The notes under the pieces: generated by a model | Databases searched by the model: none | Told to the model about the DNA's origin: nothing | The model's input: the letters and a program-made list of their open reading frames with translations, nothing else | Shown: piece by piece, positions 11,160 through 21,931 of the stretch | How positions within the stretch are numbered: position 1 is the first letter of the stretch | How the letters are laid out: the number at the start of each line of letters is the position of its first letter | Source of the DNA: Typha latifolia | Taxonomy: Eukaryota; Streptophyta; Magnoliopsida; Poales; Typhaceae | DNA length: 64,000 nt | Direction of reading: 5' to 3' | Assembly (NCBI GenBank): GCA_019914945.1 | Contig: CM034100.1 | Location: forward strand, 12,659,096-12,723,095 | Position numbers and translations under genes: made by a program

Positions 11160-13740
11160 TGTAACGCCTCCGCTCGGCATGGGCACGTGCACGCCCACGC
11201 GCCCACACGGCACGCGCGGCGCACGCGACAGGTCGGGCGGGACCCGTCATGCACAGATACACTCATGTGCACATACAATCATGACATCATCAAATACTAC
11301 ATGCTAACATATCCATGCTCACATAATCCAACACCAAATAAATTATACTATCAACCAAATAAACTTATTAACATATGAATATCCAGACCCACAATAATAT
11401 ATACTAGACCACTACATAATATGACAGGATCCACACAGGCCATAACAAACCATCAAGATACAATTAAACAACTAATACACAAGTACACTATAATCTGACA
11501 TGTATTATACAAATCATCGTCTGATACAATAAAATATAAACATCAAATAATGGTACAACTCAATATCTGGTCAAACTATCTTCTATACCATCTCACGTCT
11601 ATAGCTCACCTCATCCTCGCTCTAAAATATCTCCTCGAAATATCTCAAATCGTTATCACGTACCACATATCTGAGAGGGTTAGAAAAGAAATAAGAGAGT
11701 CATGAGCAAAAGACTTAGTGAATAGATCTTACCCCGAATCAGTGATGCCAAACAGAGAGTAAATTATGTACTTGGATAGTATGAATCGAAAGAGCATTAT
11801 GTCATGAATAAATATGTGAATGTATCTTCAATAATATAAATAAAAAGTAGATAATATATCATAACTGATAAAAGTATATAATCCTCGACAATGAGTAAAC
11901 AGATCTCTATGTTATACTATCTTCACAACTCTCTCTCAAATATGACACATGGTGCATGCCGACCATGATCATGCTATGATATCAAATGCAATCATATATG
12001 ATGCATATTGATCACTCGATAATCAAGTAACCAAATGATAATAAAATCATATGCATTTCTCAACATCACAATCATTACCGACATCTCGGTATAATATCAT
12101 CATACTAGACCATTGTGCATAGCCAACACCTGGTGCCCAGTCTCAACATCATATCCGAAGGCTCAGAGCATACTCCGCGACCCGCAAAAGTATCTTAAAT
12201 ATAATCATACCCCGCTACCCGCTAGGGTATCAACATCCATCCAGACCGGGCACCCACATAGTTGATAGAAACCTTGTGAAGATAACTCGCCACATATGCC
12301 CTGGCGAACGGCATGTGTCTGATTATCTGTGCGCATAGACTCAACTGACCTCGGACATGGGCCACGAGATATCGCATATAAGTGACCATAATCATCACTC
12401 CAGGCACCCATAATTTTGGCGCCTACTCGGGTATCCTCTCGCTTTCTATCAACTGTCCTATCAATCACATTTCATGCTTTCCTTCTAAATACTAGATCAC
12501 ATGCATATATCGAGTACGATAATGAGTTAATGCATAGCAAGAATTTAGGTGGAACAGAAATCAAGAAAAAAATGATGCAATGTAGACTTCAATCATGTAT
12601 CTAACACATGCATACTCCTACTAGTATATCACGTGCACACTCATACTAGAAATCACTCCAACACAAAATCATAATAGTATAATCATCTCTAATTATCTCT
12701 ATTTATCATCATACTCATATCCAAGATCAACATAATTCTATGCATGATAAAAATATGCTCGATTGTAATCATCTCTAGATAAAGTCATATAATCATGCTG
12801 GAGGTCAAAACATGCATGTACTTAATACATAATATAACCTAATTTGAGAAGGGTGTTTAGGGGATAAGACTACTTACACTGATTAGAAGATACAAAATAC
12901 ATATCCTTTACATCCGCCCATCAACCGAGTGACACTCATCGCTAGCAAGGTCCATGGGGCCTCAAATAAGGAGTTCGGGATCTGAAAATGTTCAAGTAAC
13001 ATAAAATTAGTTGTTTATCCATTATAATTCGTTCGAGTAAACTATGATAATTTATTAGATTTTAGAATTTCTATTTATTTTCATAACTGGCTAGATTTTT
13101 AATTATAAATAAAAATATAAATATAGATAAAAACCTAATTATAATTAAATTATATCTTGATTAATTAGGGACTATGTAGTAATTACTTTATAAAATAATA
13201 AATAAATACATAAGCTGATTATTTTATTTGTTACAAAATAATAATGTATAATAAATTATTAGAAATATAAATAAATAAATATGAGTATTACTTATATTTA
13301 TACCTAATTAATCATTGATTATACAAATTATAATTAATACTAATCATATTGAAGATTATAGATTATTATTAAAATAATTAATGTCTAAATAACCTATTTG
13401 CATTAATTAAGAAGGAAAAACCTAAATAAATAACATCAATAAAATAATTAATTAATTTAAAAAAAAACTGCCATCAGTGCTGGGCCGAGCACAGCACTGT
13501 GCAGAAGCAGAAAACGAGGAAGGAGAAGAAAAAGAAAGAAAGAAAGATAAACGACTAACATCATATTAAACCTTCTAAATCTAAAACCTTCTAAATCATC
13601 ATGCACCCAGGTTGCATGGCACGAGCTCGTGCCATGCAACACCAAAATATTTTTTTTCATTTCTTTCTTTTTTGTTATTTTTTTTCTAGGTTATTATTAT
13701 TATTTTATTATTATTATTATTTATTTTATTATTTATTATT
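11160..13740 (+). mobile_element. Copy 1 of a TGTAAC-starting repeat, probably a solo LTR
   Basis: From 11160 to about 13500 this block is homologous along its length to 47069-49593, in the same orientation. Both begin TGTAA(C/T)GCC and a GC-rich stretch with GGGCACGTGCACGCCCACGC. They continue with CACATACAATCATGACATCA and end at a GTGCTGGGC hairpin followed by CAGCACTGTGCAGA. It has no coding capacity, only short frames. The TGTAAC start, length and insertion into another element fit a Gypsy-type solo LTR. The right end beyond 13503 is not shared by the two copies and is set here from the return of flanking LTR sequence. No target duplication was found. Confidence 0.55.
13611..13640. repeat. 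Perfect 30-bp palindrome
   Basis: GTTGCATGGCACGAG is followed directly by its exact reverse complement CTCGTGCCATGCAAC, with no loop. It lies in the non-shared right part of repeat copy 1, just before a T-rich and (ATT)n stretch. Confidence 0.9.
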
Positions 13741-14160
13741 ATGTATAGTCGTAAAGTAGGGTGGCTGCTAGGGGAAGATGATGATTAGGGTTTGGAAACT
13801 TAGGAGTTCTACGGCTATGAAAGAAAAGATAAAGTCGATCTAATGGCTACGATAAAAGATAAAGATGAAAATAGTCATAGTAGATCGAATTCGCATGAAG
13901 ATTATCTCATTTATTTAAAATTTAAAATAATAAGATAAACTTAACTAACTCACTTGATTTGACTCGAATTTACTAACTCGACTCTCATGGTTGAATCATA
14001 ATAAGCGATTTATATAGACATTTCTTCTTAAATCTTTACAAACTTTTTAGAATATTTAAAATTTCTATACAAGTCGTTAACCTACTCAACAATTTATTTG
14101 TAAAAGTCGTTGACTAGGTCAACTAAAACAACCTAGCTTTAAAAAAAATATTTAAGTTTT

Positions 14161-14210
14161 GCATGGGCACGACGTGGCCGGCCATAGTGTGGCCAGCCTC
14201 GTGCCCATGC
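14161..14210. repeat. GC-rich inverted repeat, 12-bp arms
   Basis: GCATGGGCACGA (14161-14172) pairs perfectly with TCGTGCCCATGC (14199-14210). The loop itself contains the further pair TGGCCGGCCA / TGGCCAGCC. The surrounding 14150-14480 is markedly GC-richer than its neighbours. Confidence 0.8.
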
Positions 14211-14579
14211 AGCTGGGCATGGCGTGGGGGTGCCACCCAACCCATAGCATGGCCGCAACAATCCGGCTGCGGCCAGTTGGCTAGATGGTCATGGTTGCAG
14301 CAACCTCATCCGTAGCGACTACAGCCTTAACGCCCATAGTTGCGGTGGCCTTAACAACGATGACCCTAGTCAAGCAAAACAAGGAGGGGAGAGGGAGAAA
14401 GATGCTGACGACGATTGCCAACGAGAAAAACCTCAGTGGAGGGGAGGAGGAAAGTACAAACACTAGCAAAGCAGTCTGCTAGGGCCGACACAATAATACA
14501 AAACTTAGTAGCAGCAAGATAAGTTAACGTGGACTACCTCACACTTCGGTTCATTCACCTTCAAATCAGCATACAATAT

Positions 14580-15500
14580 TTTATCTAATAGTTATAGGGC
14601 AATTTCTCCCTCCTCTAGCCGTCCTTCTAAGCTATGGAAGCTCATTTGGAAGAACCCTCTTGCTATCCTGAGAATTAAAGTTTTCATTTGGCACAGTATT
14701 TCCAACATTCTCCTTGTTTGTTCAAGGCTTCACAAAATTATCCCTCAAATTGATGATGCTTGCCCTTTTTGTTGCGACAAACTTAAGACTGCTAATTACA
14801 TCCTTATAGCTTGCCCTTTTGCAAAAGCTATTTGGTTTGCCAGTAAGCTAGTCAGTCGAACCAACTCTGGCCTAGAAGCTTAGATGGCTGGGTATTTTCC
14901 TCAGCTCAATGCTTCAGTTGACGATCTGGTGTTTAATTATGGCTTGCTATAAAGCATTTGCAATGCCTGTAAAGCTTTGTAGTTTCACAGTATCCCTGCC
15001 TCCTCTGCTAAAGCTATTGATGAAGCTCAAACAGTCTTTGAGGGTTGTATCAACTCCCATGGGTAGCTAACGAAGGAAATGTTGCATGGAGGACTCGTGG
15101 AGGGACCATCAAAGATTGGATATTGTGACGATGCTAATCCTGAGCCAAAGAAATATATGGAGAATCTATGACCATATCTTACTTGGATTGAAGGAAGCCA
15201 TTGTGCTATATGGACAACAATCGATTCGGATTTTCAGTGATCCGCACGTTACCGTAAAGATAGTTAATGGACTAATAGATAATGCTGACCGACAGACTCA
15301 CTTTCTTATCTATGAAGCAAAAGAAGTTTTATCCCTTCATCCTCAAATTCAATAGTAGAGGAAGCAATGGCTATGCCCGCATGCTATCTCAGTTTGCCTT
15401 AGTAAAAAAACTATGTAAACTCTAGTCTGGCTTAGAACTAGACTTCTTGTGTAATTATTAACTTCATTAGTATGTAGTCTAAGAAAAAAAGAAGAAGATG
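14580..15500 (+). mobile_element. LINE (non-LTR) 3' fragment: zinc-binding RT tail and RNase H
   Basis: Plus-strand reading gives a zf-RVT type segment: KLWKLIWKNPLAILRIKVFI, then WHSISNILLVCSRL, then ACPFCCDKLKTANYILIACP and FAKAIWF, with the CxxC...C pattern of plant LINE open frame 2. After several stops, an RNase H-like part follows (15086-15355 in a shifted frame). It reads GLKEAIVLYGQQSIRIFSDP, comparable to the 'A...AL..A...G...I..ESD' segment. Several stop codons and frameshifts make it a pseudogene. The 5' part with the RT core is missing, typical of 5' truncation. An A-rich run at 15482-15494 may be the tail. Confidence 0.65.
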
Positions 15501-17530
15501 CATGCTATTAGTGAAAGCAAACCTAAATTTCACTTTCTATCCTCTTTCTCTATATATACGACTTACAAATTAAATAAAACATGATAACAAAAGTTGTCAT
15601 GTATCTCGCTCGTCTAAGCTATTTCTCTAATTGGAGTACCTTCTAGAGGTGAGTTCTTTTTTCTTTGATAGAAGCGGGCTGAGTTTGGTTATATTTATTT
15701 AAAATAGAATTAGAATAAGGAGAAAAAGAAATTAGAAAAGAGAAATAAAAAGGAAAAAAAATAAAAACTAAAATTAAAATGAAAATGTAAATAATGTTGT
15801 GAGACGAAACAAGGAAAGTAAATGAAAAGAAAAACAATCACAAGCAAAGGAGACAAATTTTATATGGCTCATCAAATTATAACTACATGAACTAAAAGAG
15901 ATTACAAAGTAGAGAAAGTCCTCTCAACCTAAAACCAAAAATTTTGCATTGTTCCTCTCAATCTTTTCCCTCTCTACAAAGCTCCTTAGGTAATTTACAA
16001 TGTTGTCACGACTCCTTTAGAGATACAAATAATATATAGATTTTTAAGAAAACCTAACCTGACCAACCAGGATTTGCCAAGGCATTCAGATGCCAAATAA
16101 AAAATCTATGTACCGCAAAATACATTCAAAGCCTATTTGAATATCTGTAAAATGTTTGCTCTATGGAAACACTCATTTGAAAGCTCAAAGGCCCATTGGA
16201 ACACATTGAATAGCAAACTCATCCAAAATTTGAAGTATTGGAGTCTGTTCGAATACTTTAAGAACTGGTTGAATGTTGGACTAAAGAAGATTTTGATTTG
16301 TCTCCACACCTCAACAAATAATCTAATAGGAGATGAGCACCCAGATGTCAACAAAGCCCACTGGCGAATGGTGTAGGAAAGAGAGCCTCCATTGCTCTCA
16401 AATCTCAAAGAGAGATTCGGAGGTCGGAGATGGTAATAGTCTTTCTCTTGAAAATTCTACAATTTTGTTCCTACCATAAGACCCATCACAGCAACCCAGG
16501 AGGTGGTTAGATCTTGCTATACCATTGACGAGAGGAAGGAATCCCATAATGACCAGATGAAGGCCATGCCTCCAATGAGAGGAGATAAAGGTTCGCCTGC
16601 AATGAGCCTAGTAAGTCGCTACTGATGAGGGAAGAGAGGCAATGCCCATTGACAAGAGGAAGGAATCCCATAATGGCCAGATGAACTCATAGAGCAATAG
16701 GAGGCAATTAAGGGATTCTAGAGCTTCTTAACACAGAGGGCAATGGTAAGATCTTACTAACCCTTTCCTAGCAGAAATGTTCTTAATGTGTATCCTGTTT
16801 AAGATGGTCAACTAGAGAAAGGTCTTGACTTTTTTGTTGGCAGAGAGGACTTTCAGAGGCTAGGGCTCAATCGTGGTTAGTTGAACTAGCTGCAAGAGGG
16901 GAGGTAGGTGAGAAGGATTTGTTGGAGGAAAAATGCCATCAAAACGCTATAAATTGGGAGTTAGATGAGGAAGTGAGCTTGAGGAGATGTGTTCTCAAAA
17001 TGCAACTAAGAAAAACTATTCTCACCGACGGAAATCTGACAATTTTAAGAAGCCTGGTATCAGATTAATAGCCGACCTGAAAATTTTACTAAATTTCTGA
17101 GTGTTCACAATATCTGAGCTGTGTCCTAGCTAGTAGAAATTTCGGTTAAAAGAATTATTGCAGATTGTCGAGCATGTCCCAACGAAATGGGCCATATTTG
17201 CCCAGTTGTGGTGTAATGGGCTGAAGCAAAGTGTCCAATAATCGTATATGTTTCCACTTAATTTCCCCACTAAAAAGGTCGTATCTATCATCCAAATATA
17301 CGAGACATTTCAAAAAAATAAATTAAAAAAAATTCAGTTAAGAGTTAGAAAATCTAACCATCACCCAAATATAAGATAAAATTGGAAAATAAAAAATATC
17401 TTTAAATCATAATTTTCATAAAATAACTTTATGTTATATTTTAAATATGATTAATATTTGTTCTTATAACTAAACAGATCCTGTCTCTGGCCACTAGTAT
17501 TAGACCAACAAAAGCCTAATTAGATTTTCA
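15501..17530. other. Spacer with degraded repeats
   Basis: No gene is recognisable. A direct duplication is visible: CCATTGACGAGAGGAAGGAA at 16522 and CCATTGACAAGAGGAAGGAA at 16646 share about 38 bp at an offset of 124 bp. Imperfect palindromes such as ATTTGAAT and TTCGAAT around 16130-16260 loosely resemble LTR motifs elsewhere in the window. The last 270 bp (17260-17530) are AT-rich and form the 3' flank of GT61 gene 2. Confidence 0.4.
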
Positions 17531-20500
17531 TTATTGGCGCAGGAGCTCGAGTGCATTCAGGAGCACAGGAGCAAACCTCTTCACATCAAGGGTCACATTC
17601 TGGCCTGCCATGTAGTACTCCCCCACCTTCCTCCACCCACTCTTGTGGATTGCATCCGGATCCTTCACGATCGGATCATCCCTCCCGTACTTCTCCAGCA
17701 GCGAGGTCTCCTCCGCACCAATGCTGTACTCCAGGTACCGCAGTTTCATATCCTTCGCCGGCTGCCCGAAGAATGCCATGCACATGCGCTCCAACTTACC
17801 GTAAGGCACGATCTGAATGAATATCGCGTTCGTCCGGAGGAAGACGATGTTGGTCAGCCCGGCGCCATGCACGCCCATGAGCACGTCGAACGTGTTGACG
17901 AGCTTGGCTAAGCTGGCGAGGTCGTCGTCGAACTTGGGGTCGACGGTCACCACTTCGAACCCTGACCTCTCCGCGGATCGAACGACCTCTGGAAGATTGG
18001 TTAGCGTACGGGTGCGCCTTCTTGAGATGAGTAGTAGCCTCGGCTTCCTCTTCTCGCCCTTCTCTAGCTTGACTGGTACATCCGGGCCGAGAGAGTAGGT
18101 CTTCCTTACGAACAGCCTGAAGTCGACCATGGTGTAGCCGTTTGGAGCTCGGGAAGGGTCGATATCGAGGTCGCGGTGGCTGCGTAGCCCGACGGTCACC
18201 CTCGGGAAGCATCTGATCTCTTTGTCTTTATCGAAATTTATGATTCCGTATCGCGATAATTGCTTGAGGATCGCGTCGAACTTGGCGACCCACGGCGGGC
18301 GGAAGTCGGTAAGGAGGAACTGGACTTCGCCGTCGAAGGCGCGGGAGTTGATGAAGAGGGGGATGATGAGGTCGGTGAAGGAGTGCCAGAAGTTATCGAT
18401 GAGGCCCCCGACGGAGAAGACGATGGCGGGGACGGTGTGGTTGACGGTGCAGCGAGGGGCCTCCTGGGAACTACGGAGGTGCTTGACAGTTACCTCTTTG
18501 ATGCCGCGGACGACCTTGCGGGACTGGGTGCGGATCGTCCATTCCTGGGAGTTGAAGGTAGGGGTTTGAGGGGGAGGGACGAACAGCACCACGGAGAAGT
18601 TCCCGAGCGTGCGGGCGTCCCCGACCATGTCGCAGACGTCGTACCGTCGATCGCTTAGGTCGCAAATCGGCTTTGGAGAAGGATGCTGAGGAGGAGATGG
18701 AGGACGAGAAGAAGGAGGCGACGGTGGCGGAGGAGAAGGAGGAGGACTAGAAGAAGGAGGAGGTGGAGGAGGACTAGAAGGAGGAGGAGGAGGAGGAGGA
18801 GGAGGAGGACTAGAAGAAGGAGGAGGTGGAGGAGGACTAGAAGAAGGAGGAGGAGGACTAGAAGAAGGAGGAGGTGGAGGAGGGGGCGGAGGAGATTGGC
18901 TGCTATTCTTAGTCCCTGCACCTGCACGAGAAGGAACTAATAGGAGTTTAAAGTTAATGTGTTGCCTGATACCAGAAAAAGCTATTGGATCGCAGTAGAT
19001 ATATCATATATTGTTAGACTTTATTCTTCCCAGATAAATACTTAACATCTAATCCTCCTTTTAACAATCATCACCACTGTTCTACCATGGACCTCTCTCA
19101 TGTCATTCATTATAAGTCTGGTTATCCAATCTTATATCTGAGATGTTATTAATCCAAGTTTATTATATACGAGGGTGGGCTAATCTCTTGAATAACTCAT
19201 TAATAATATATGTGATAAAAAATTATTTTAAAAAAATGGAATTTAACCTTATAGACTAATAGCAACTGAGGAAATAGAGAATAGTTTATTATTTTTAAAT
19301 AAAATAAAATAAATTTTCTAAAGTACCTCTCAGTAAAGTTGTTTCCACTCTTATTGTTGTAAAAATGAGTTGGGGCAGACTAACTTACACATAGGTATAA
19401 CAGCCATAACCCATATATAGTTAATTTAGCTTATATATATATACTTACAGAGTGAGGTAATATAAGTAAAATATAGAAGTCAAATGATAAGTAACAAAGA
19501 GCAAAGTACAATTTACTTTGATATGATTTAGCTTGATTTTAACTTACCCTCTAGTATTTTTAATTTGATCACTGTTGTCCTGACCAATTTATAACTATTA
19601 GATTTTCTAACATTGCCAACATTCCCCATGAATAAATAACAAGATAACTAAACTACCCGTTCATCTATAAATCAAATTATATTTTTATACGGATATATAA
19701 TTAAGTTTTTTTTACATCTTAATTAACAAATAGTTACAACTTGGTCTAAAATTCAGAGGATTAAAGGCTTGTTTAGCAACGGGAGAAGAAAAAATTGGAA
19801 TTAGAATCAAAAGAGGACTTATCCCAAGATATTTCAGATAAATTAATTTATTTTATCCCAATTTAGTTTTGGGATAATTTTATTTAGTCCGCCTAAACTA
19901 TCACTATTTTCATATATATTTTCTCAACTTTTTTTTATTATAGATACTTCTGAACCAAAATGTTTTTTATTATAGATACGTATAATTACTTTATTTTCTT
20001 TCTTCATGGGAGTATATGTAGATTTTTTATTCAAGTGTATGTTGATAATCAAAAAAATTCAAATAGTATATGTAGAAAACAGAGATAATTCATAGGGTTG
20101 ACTAAGTAAAATTATCCCTTTAATTTTTAGTGTTTAGTTAGAAAAATTGGGAAAATGTTGGATAAAAATATGGGATTGATAGTGTTTGATTGTGATAGTC
20201 CGGATAGAGAATAAAAATAATCAATTGATCTTATTATCTTTTCTTAATTTAATGTAAATCGATATTATAGAAAGATAAGAAATATGTCTAAAACTAAATA
20301 GAAACTATAATTTTATTTTAAAATAATTATATTATCATAACATAATTATTTTTGGAATTTCTAGCTCAAAATAATTTAACTCAAATTAGTGTAATTTATA
20401 TAATATAGATCCCATCACAAATTAATATCCCATGTCAAAATGTGTTCCCCACAAATATTATAATATATTATATTACAATCATATTATAATTTAATAATAT

Positions 20501-20876
20501 ATTATAATATATTATTGTCATTATAATGGTATATTATAATTTAATAATTTAACTTTTAGAGAGAGTCAAATTAGTAATATGGTCATTTGGGTTAAAAGGG
20601 TGGGATATCCTATTTTTTTATTTCATTTAAAAGCTAGGATAAACATATTCGGATAAATTCTCTTAATCTCGTTTTTCTATCCAGGCCAGTTTTTTTTTAT
20701 CTCTTGTTTGACAAGATTTTCTAAGATAAATGGAGGTTTGTTCTGAATAAACCCTTTTATCCCATTTCATCAAATAATTAACTATTTACGTTTGAAGTAA
20801 ATGTAAGTAAGATTAAAATCTGGCTAATCCAATTTCTCCAATAATTATTATACTTGTCTAATATAGTTTCTATAAC

Positions 20877-20922
<46 letters not shown>

Positions 20923-21807
20923 GAAGGCATGTCTGTTTCCTTTAAGTTCCACTTGAATCAATGTCACGATAATGGTCCTTCCCTGTAAGCAAAAGGAATG
21001 AATGGTAGCCCGTACCCCTATTAAAGATCTTGTGATATCTGTTGATATTTGATTGATATTATCCTGGTGTACCAAACTCACTGTAAGTTACGTCTCTCTT
21101 ATCTCTCTTTCTCTCTCTCTATCTATCTACCTATCTAAGCATCTCTCTACTATCTATCCATCCATGATCATCTTACCAAAAATTGTCTTGCTATCGTCAG
21201 CAACAAATTAATGACCACATCTTTCTTCAGAATGTAGAGAATGTATAAGTAAGTAGTTGGTATGATTGAAATTGTTCAAACGATTCAATTCACACAAGTG
21301 CACCTTAATTCTCAAGTTGTTGAACCAATTATGATATATATCGTGGGGCAACTCACTTTCAACGATTTTTTTGCTGGCGAGGGGAGTCAAATTTACAAGA
21401 AGATCATATCATACAAGAAAAAGAAAGTTCATATATTGTTGTATAACTCTTACCTAGCTGCGAGGAATTCAGGTTATCTTCCATCGGCAAACTGGTATTG
21501 GATGGATTTTCTGGCGAGAATGGTGAGAAACCTGGCAAATAAGAAAAAGAACCAACTTCTATAGATGCTTCAAGTATGTGTGAGTTGAGATCTATGGACT
21601 TAATTAATGTTTGCTAGAATCTGGAGCTCCAGATTGCGAGAAGGAGAGCGAGGTTATAGTTTACTTACCAGTAAGAGCACGAATATTGAACTGGTCCGAC
21701 GCCGTGAAGTAGGTCAGTAAAACCAAGAACATTCCGATGAGCAATGCGGCGCCGACGTGAGCCTGAGTGAAGGTCCGGCCGAAGTTCTTGATCACCTCGG
21801 ACCCCAT
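17531..21807 (-). CDS. GT61 glycosyltransferase gene 2, extensin-like stem, three exons
   Basis: Predicted Golgi type II enzyme of family GT61, a close paralogue of gene 3. Exons on the minus strand: 21807-21669 (139 nt), 21531-21454 (78 nt), 18915-17531 (1385 nt). The total is 1602 nt, giving 533 residues; both introns are GT-AG and phase 1. Exon 1 starts MGSEVIKNFGRTFTQAHVGA and continues into the anchor (AALLIGMFLVLLTYF). Exon 2 encodes a Ser/Pro/Asn linker ending NLNSSQLG. Exon 3 begins GTKNSSQSPPPP, runs through about 65 Pro/Ser codons, then enters the catalytic domain at KPICDLSDRRYDVCDM. Conserved parts are DPSRAPNGYTMVDFR and GVHGAGLTNIVFLR near residue 417. The acceptor of exon 3 could also be 6 nt upstream, adding two residues. 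Intron 2 is about 2.5 kb and holds microsatellites. Family membership is solid; the sugar specificity is not readable. Confidence 0.88.
18675..18905 (-). repeat. Ser-Pro(n) coding microsatellite in the stem of gene 2
   Basis: The plus strand is an (AGG/AGA)n purine tract. In the frame that is continuous with the catalytic domain it encodes runs of four to nine prolines separated by SSS or SS, for example SSSPPPPP and SSSPPPPSSS. Other frames give long Leu or Arg/Trp strings, which are not real proteins. Ser-Pro(3-5) is the extensin glycomodule, normally hydroxylated and arabinosylated in plants. Here it would form a stiff stem in the Golgi lumen. Length is likely to vary between individuals because the DNA is a triplet microsatellite. 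Confidence 0.82.
20877..20921. repeat. (TAA)n microsatellite in intron 2 of gene 2
   Basis: About 15 uninterrupted AAT/TAA units. It lies inside the long second intron, about 550 bp from exon 2. Confidence 0.95.
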
Positions 21808-21863
21808 CTTCTTGATCCTCCACCATATAAGGATCAAGCACTTTGTTCTTCCTTGGAAGAAGG

Positions 21864-21864
<1 letters not shown>

Positions 21865-21930
<66 letters not shown>
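21865..21930. repeat. (TA)n microsatellite just upstream of gene 2
   Basis: About 30 TA units begin 58 bp upstream of the gene 2 start codon (ATG at 21807-21805, minus strand). The tract is in the position of a leader or core promoter and offers many possible TATA-like sites. Confidence 0.95.

Positions 21931-21931
<1 letters not shown>

Larger units (their letters stand above)
11040..14150. mobile_element. LTR fragment of the 53-55 kb element family, split by an insertion
   Basis: The stretch 11040-11159 resembles part of the LTRs at 53.1-53.75 and 54.76-55.41 kb: a match around AATATT.C.ATATTGC.GC.GTCGT and GCGGACTG. The stretch 13745-14150 resembles the continuation of the same LTR, including GGCTACGATAAAA and the AACTTAACTAACTCACTTGATTTGACTCGAATT region. 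The two halves are separated by the 2.6-kb repeat starting TGTAACGCC. The LTR was therefore present first and was interrupted later. No internal region of the host element is seen here. Confidence 0.55.

Noticed and set aside
17534..18658. Long frames on the plus strand opposite the catalytic exon of gene 2, and likewise minus-strand frames opposite gene 3 at 61746-62877
   Set aside because: They are mirror frames of GC-rich coding exons. The GT61 frames carry the family motifs and these do not.
18683..18940. Arg/Trp-rich frame on the plus strand and Leu-rich frame on the minus strand at the stem of gene 2
   Set aside because: They are out-of-frame readings of the (AGG)n tract. The Pro/Ser frame is continuous with the GT61 catalytic domain and is reached by a good phase-1 acceptor.
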